Of a stretch of 7,964 nt of DNA, positions 6,014 to 7,964 are shown piece after piece (the first letter of the stretch is position 1; every line of letters starts with the position of its first letter). The notes beneath the pieces were generated by a model, which was not told where the DNA came from, did not search any database, and saw only the letters and a list, made by a program, of their open reading frames with translations. The stretch is from Caldimonas sp. (lineage in GTDB: Bacteria; Pseudomonadota; Gammaproteobacteria; Burkholderiales; Burkholderiaceae_C), in NCBI GenBank assembly GCA_030150305.1, contig JASLGD010000386.1, positions 1 to 7,964 on the forward strand, in the 5' to 3' direction. Made by a program: the position numbers and the translations under genes.

Positions 6014-7129
6014 TCAGCGCGGCCCCGCGACGGCCGCGAGCGCGGCGAAGGTGTCGTCGGGCCGCGCCGGTGCCGACTGCCGTGCCTGTTGTGCGACCTG
6101 CATCAGCAGGTCGAGCATCACCTGCGTCCGCTTCGCCGAACGATCGGCGTAGCGCTCGATCGACTCGATCGCGCGTCGCAGGTCGAGCTGCGCGGCGTCG
6201 AACTGGCGCGCGAGCAGCGACAGGCGCGCGTTGAGCAGGCGCAGCTTCAGGTTCTCGCGCAGGAAGAGCGCCTGGTCGGGCGCGACGAGCATCGCCTCGG
6301 GGTGGTCGATCCGCGTGACGCGGACGAGCGAACGGACCTCGCTCCAGACGCTGTCGGCGAACGTGCGGCTCGCCTGCCCGAACTGGCTCGACAGCCAGGT
6401 GCCGAACGTGCCGCCCGGCGCCGACGCCGGCGCCGAAGCAGCCGCCGCGGCGCCCGTCGAAGTGCGCGCGAGGTCGCGCCGCTGCTCCGCGACCGCCGCC
6501 AGCGGCAACTCGTCGACCAGGCGCACCGCCTCCTCGAGCTTGATCGAAAGCGTCGCGACGTCGGCGACGCTCGCGGCGCGGATGCGGTCGAGGTCGCGTG
6601 CCATGGCGCGGCGCACCGGCTCGAGGCGAGGCTGGTTGGCCTGCGCGAAGCGGTCATCGACCTGCTTGAGCGCGGCGACGACCGGCTCGGCGCTGCCGGT
6701 GAGCGCGCTCTGCTGCAGCGCGGCGCGCAGCGTCGCTTCGCCGTCGGCGACGAGGTTGTCGTCGCGCGCACGCGCGACCGACTGCACGAGCGCCTCGAGC
6801 TGCGAGCGCTGCAGCGCGACCTCGTTGAGGCGCGCGTCGAGCAGCGCGGCCTTGGCCGCAGCGTCGCGCGCGCCTTCCTGCGCCTGCCGCGCGACCAGCG
6901 TGGCCTCGGTGACGAGCGCGGCGCTCTCCTGCTGGCGCTTGACGAGCTCGCGCTCGCTGCTGCGGACGCGCTCGTCGGCGCGCCACGCGAACACGAGGGC
7001 GGCGATCGCGATCACCGCGAGGAGAGCGACCGCGATCCGCAGCGCGCGCAGCGACGGCGGCTGCGACACGAGTGCCGCGGAAGCGACGGGCTCGCGCGGC
7101 TGCGAGGCTGGCGAGGTTGCGTCGTTCAC
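6014..7129 (-). CDS. hemX: HemX, inner-membrane protein of the heme gene cluster
   Basis: The protein has 371 residues, with a Pro/Ser/Ala-rich N-terminus of about 27 residues, one membrane helix at about 29-48 (ALRIAVALLAVIAIAALVFAW) and a long charged coiled coil (about 50-125). A mostly helical domain ends in the conserved HemX stretch PEAMLVAPDQALFLRENLKL (277-296) and the following helices. An Ala/Ser/Pro linker lies near 226-240. Databases often call such proteins uroporphyrinogen-III C-methyltransferase, but no S-adenosylmethionine-binding motif of that family is present; the enzymatic name appears to be inherited. The frame is open far upstream through hemD. The start is set at the GTG at 7129 because its GTGA overlaps the hemD stop codon and the peptide has the right length and topology. 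There is no clear Shine-Dalgarno sequence, so translation probably relies on coupling to hemD. Confidence 0.93.
   Translation of the reverse strand: MNDATSPASQPREPVASAALVSQPPSLRALRIAVALLAVIAIAALVFAWRADERVRSSERELVKRQQESAALVTEATLVARQAQEGARDAAAKAALLDARLNEVALQRSQLEALVQSVARARDDNLVADGEATLRAALQQSALTGSAEPVVAALKQVDDRFAQANQPRLEPVRRAMARDLDRIRAASVADVATLSIKLEEAVRLVDELPLAAVAEQRRDLARTSTGAAAAASAPASAPGGTFGTWLSSQFGQASRTFADSVWSEVRSLVRVTRIDHPEAMLVAPDQALFLRENLKLRLLNARLSLLARQFDAAQLDLRRAIESIERYADRSAKRTQVMLDLLMQVAQQARQSAPARPDDTFAALAAVAGPR
7126..7129 (-). promoter_or_regulatory. GTGA overlap of hemD stop and hemX start
   Basis: The hemX start GTG (7129-7127) and the hemD stop TGA (7128-7126) share two bases in a GTGA tetranucleotide. 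Such junctions usually mean that ribosomes ending one gene reinitiate on the next. Confidence 0.8.
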
Positions 7130-7902
7130 GGTTGCAACGATTGTATGCAGGCGACCACCGCGTCGATCGTCGCGCCGCACTCGACGACGGTGCCGAAGCC
7201 GAGCCCGCGCGCACGCGCGGCGATGCGCGGGTGCGTCGCGAGGGCGCGTGCCTGCGGCCAGCGCGCGCCGGCAGCGGCTTCGGCGAGGTTCGCGATCGCC
7301 TCCGAGCTGCTGAAGAGCCAGACGACGCCGTCGCTCGCGACCAGCGCGTCGAGCCGGCCGCGGGCCGCGCCGGCGAACGAAGGCACGACGCGCCGGTAGG
7401 CGCCGACCGTCTCGACCGCGGCGCCGGCCTCGCGCAGGCGTTCGGCGAGCCAGTCGCGGCCGCCGTCGCCGCGCACGACGAGGACGCGTGCGCCGCGCCA
7501 GTCCTGGCCGCGCAGCCGCTCCCAGAGCGCTTCGGAGTCGAACTGCGCGGCGTCGACCGCCGGGCTCACGATCGCGTCGGCCGCGCACTTGGCGCGGCGC
7601 AGTGCCTCGGCGGTGCCCGGCCCCGGCGCCGCGGCGATCACGGCGTCGGGCCAGGCGATCGCGTCGGGTCGGGCGGCGAAGAAGTGCTCGACCGCGTTGG
7701 CGCTGACGAAGACGACGAGACGAACGTTCGCGATCGCTCGCCACGCGTCGACGAGCGCCGTCGCGTCCTCGACCGCGGCGATCTCGATCAGCGGCAACGC
7801 CTCGGCCGCGAGCCCCCGCGCGCGCAGCTGCTCGACCCACGCCGACGCCTGCGCCGCCGGCCGCGTGACGACGACACGCAGCGGCCGCGCGGCAGCGCTC
7901 AC
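7126..7902 (-). CDS. hemD: uroporphyrinogen-III synthase
   Basis: HemD closes and inverts ring D of hydroxymethylbilane to give uroporphyrinogen III, the branch point to heme, siroheme and cobalamin. The 258 residues match the usual length of this two-domain cytosolic enzyme. Landmarks are VVTRPAAQASAWVEQLRARG (11-30) and PLIEI (37-41), VVFVSANAVEHFF (63-75), GPGTAEALRR (94-103), VVRGDGGRDWLAERL with GAAVETVGAYRR (142-171), WLFSSSEAIANL (195-206) and ATHPRIAARARGLGF (222-236). Tyr169 corresponds to the conserved tyrosine of the second domain. The GTG start at 7902 overlaps the hemC stop codon as GTGA, and the gene ends in a second GTGA with hemX, so expression is expected to be coupled on both sides. 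Confidence 0.96.
   Translation of the reverse strand: MSAAARPLRVVVTRPAAQASAWVEQLRARGLAAEALPLIEIAAVEDATALVDAWRAIANVRLVVFVSANAVEHFFAARPDAIAWPDAVIAAAPGPGTAEALRRAKCAADAIVSPAVDAAQFDSEALWERLRGQDWRGARVLVVRGDGGRDWLAERLREAGAAVETVGAYRRVVPSFAGAARGRLDALVASDGVVWLFSSSEAIANLAEAAAGARWPQARALATHPRIAARARGLGFGTVVECGATIDAVVACIQSLQP
7899..7902 (-). promoter_or_regulatory. GTGA overlap of hemC stop and hemD start
   Basis: The hemD start GTG (7902-7900) overlaps the TGA (7901-7899) of the upstream frame assigned to hemC. It is the same arrangement as at the hemD/hemX junction and suggests translational coupling. Confidence 0.7.
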
Positions 7903-7964
7903 GGCGCGTCCGGCGTTGCCGAAAGGCGCTCGGCCGCGTCGAGGTACGGCGCGGCGCCGGCGGC
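7899..7964 (-). CDS. hemC: hydroxymethylbilane synthase (porphobilinogen deaminase), C-terminal end only
   Basis: Only the last 21 codons and the stop are inside the window; the gene continues beyond the right edge. HemC joins four porphobilinogen molecules into hydroxymethylbilane, the substrate of HemD. The visible peptide contains GAAPYLDAAERLSA, compatible with the helical C-terminus of HemC, where a short small-residue stretch precedes the final helix. The assignment rests mainly on position: the frame ends in a GTGA overlap with hemD, and hemC-hemD-hemX-hemY is the usual order. The catalytic domain and the dipyrromethane-binding cysteine lie outside the window. Confidence 0.75.
   Translation of the reverse strand, partial: AAGAAPYLDAAERLSATPDAP

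Noticed and set aside
5300..7399. 699-codon open frame on the plus strand
   Set aside because: It lies antisense to hemY, hemX and part of hemD, which match known families. Its product is an Arg/Ala-rich composition with no domain, as expected for an antisense frame in GC-rich DNA.
7130..7840. Upstream extension of hemX within hemD
   Set aside because: The frame is open but Arg-rich and domain-free, and it is fully overlapped by hemD. The GTGA junction at 7126-7129 gives a hemX of normal length and topology.
1..7964. CRISPR array, insertion sequence or riboswitch
   Set aside because: No regularly spaced direct repeats, transposase-like frame with terminal inverted repeats, or known riboswitch core was seen on either strand.

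Overview
The window looks like a piece of a high-GC betaproteobacterial (Burkholderiales-like) chromosome. The main evidence is the right half, which carries the end of hemC followed by hemD, hemX and hemY in the gene order known from beta- and gammaproteobacteria. A Bug-family (tripartite tricarboxylate transporter type) substrate-binding protein, a family greatly expanded in Burkholderiales, fits the same assignment. No species can be named from the sequence.

Layout. Positions 1-213 hold no convincing complete gene: there is a possible start of a minus-strand gene running off the left edge, and two small hairpins. Positions 214-2145 (minus) encode a secreted right-handed parallel beta-helix protein of unknown activity. 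Divergent from it, after a gap of about 140 bp, lies a LysR-type regulator (2287-3405, plus). It is followed 27 bp later by an exported Bug/TctC-like solute-binding protein (3433-4413, plus), probably in the same transcript. A gap of about 215 bp with two inverted repeats leads to a complete tRNA-Arg(ACG) gene on the minus strand (4629-4705). The tRNA lies directly downstream of the heme cluster hemY (4748-5995), hemX (6014-7129), hemD (7126-7902) and the hemC 3' end (7899-7964), all on the minus strand.

How the genes work together. HemC and HemD perform consecutive steps of tetrapyrrole synthesis (hydroxymethylbilane, then uroporphyrinogen III). HemX and HemY are inner-membrane proteins conserved with them. 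hemC/hemD and hemD/hemX each overlap by a GTGA tetranucleotide, and hemY starts 18 bp after hemX, so this is a tightly coupled operon in which all three visible start codons are GTG. On the left, the regulator, the binding protein and the secreted beta-helix protein look like a small accessory module around one divergent promoter region; that they share a substrate is inference.

The clearest large-scale signal is a change in base composition at the 3' end of the tRNA-Arg gene. Sampled 60-base lines left of it contain about 58-70% G+C and lines right of it about 75-83%. tRNA 3' ends are known integration sites, so the left half may be the edge of an acquired region, but no integrase or second attachment site is visible. 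I found no clear sign of an undescribed system; the findings are modest and scored accordingly.
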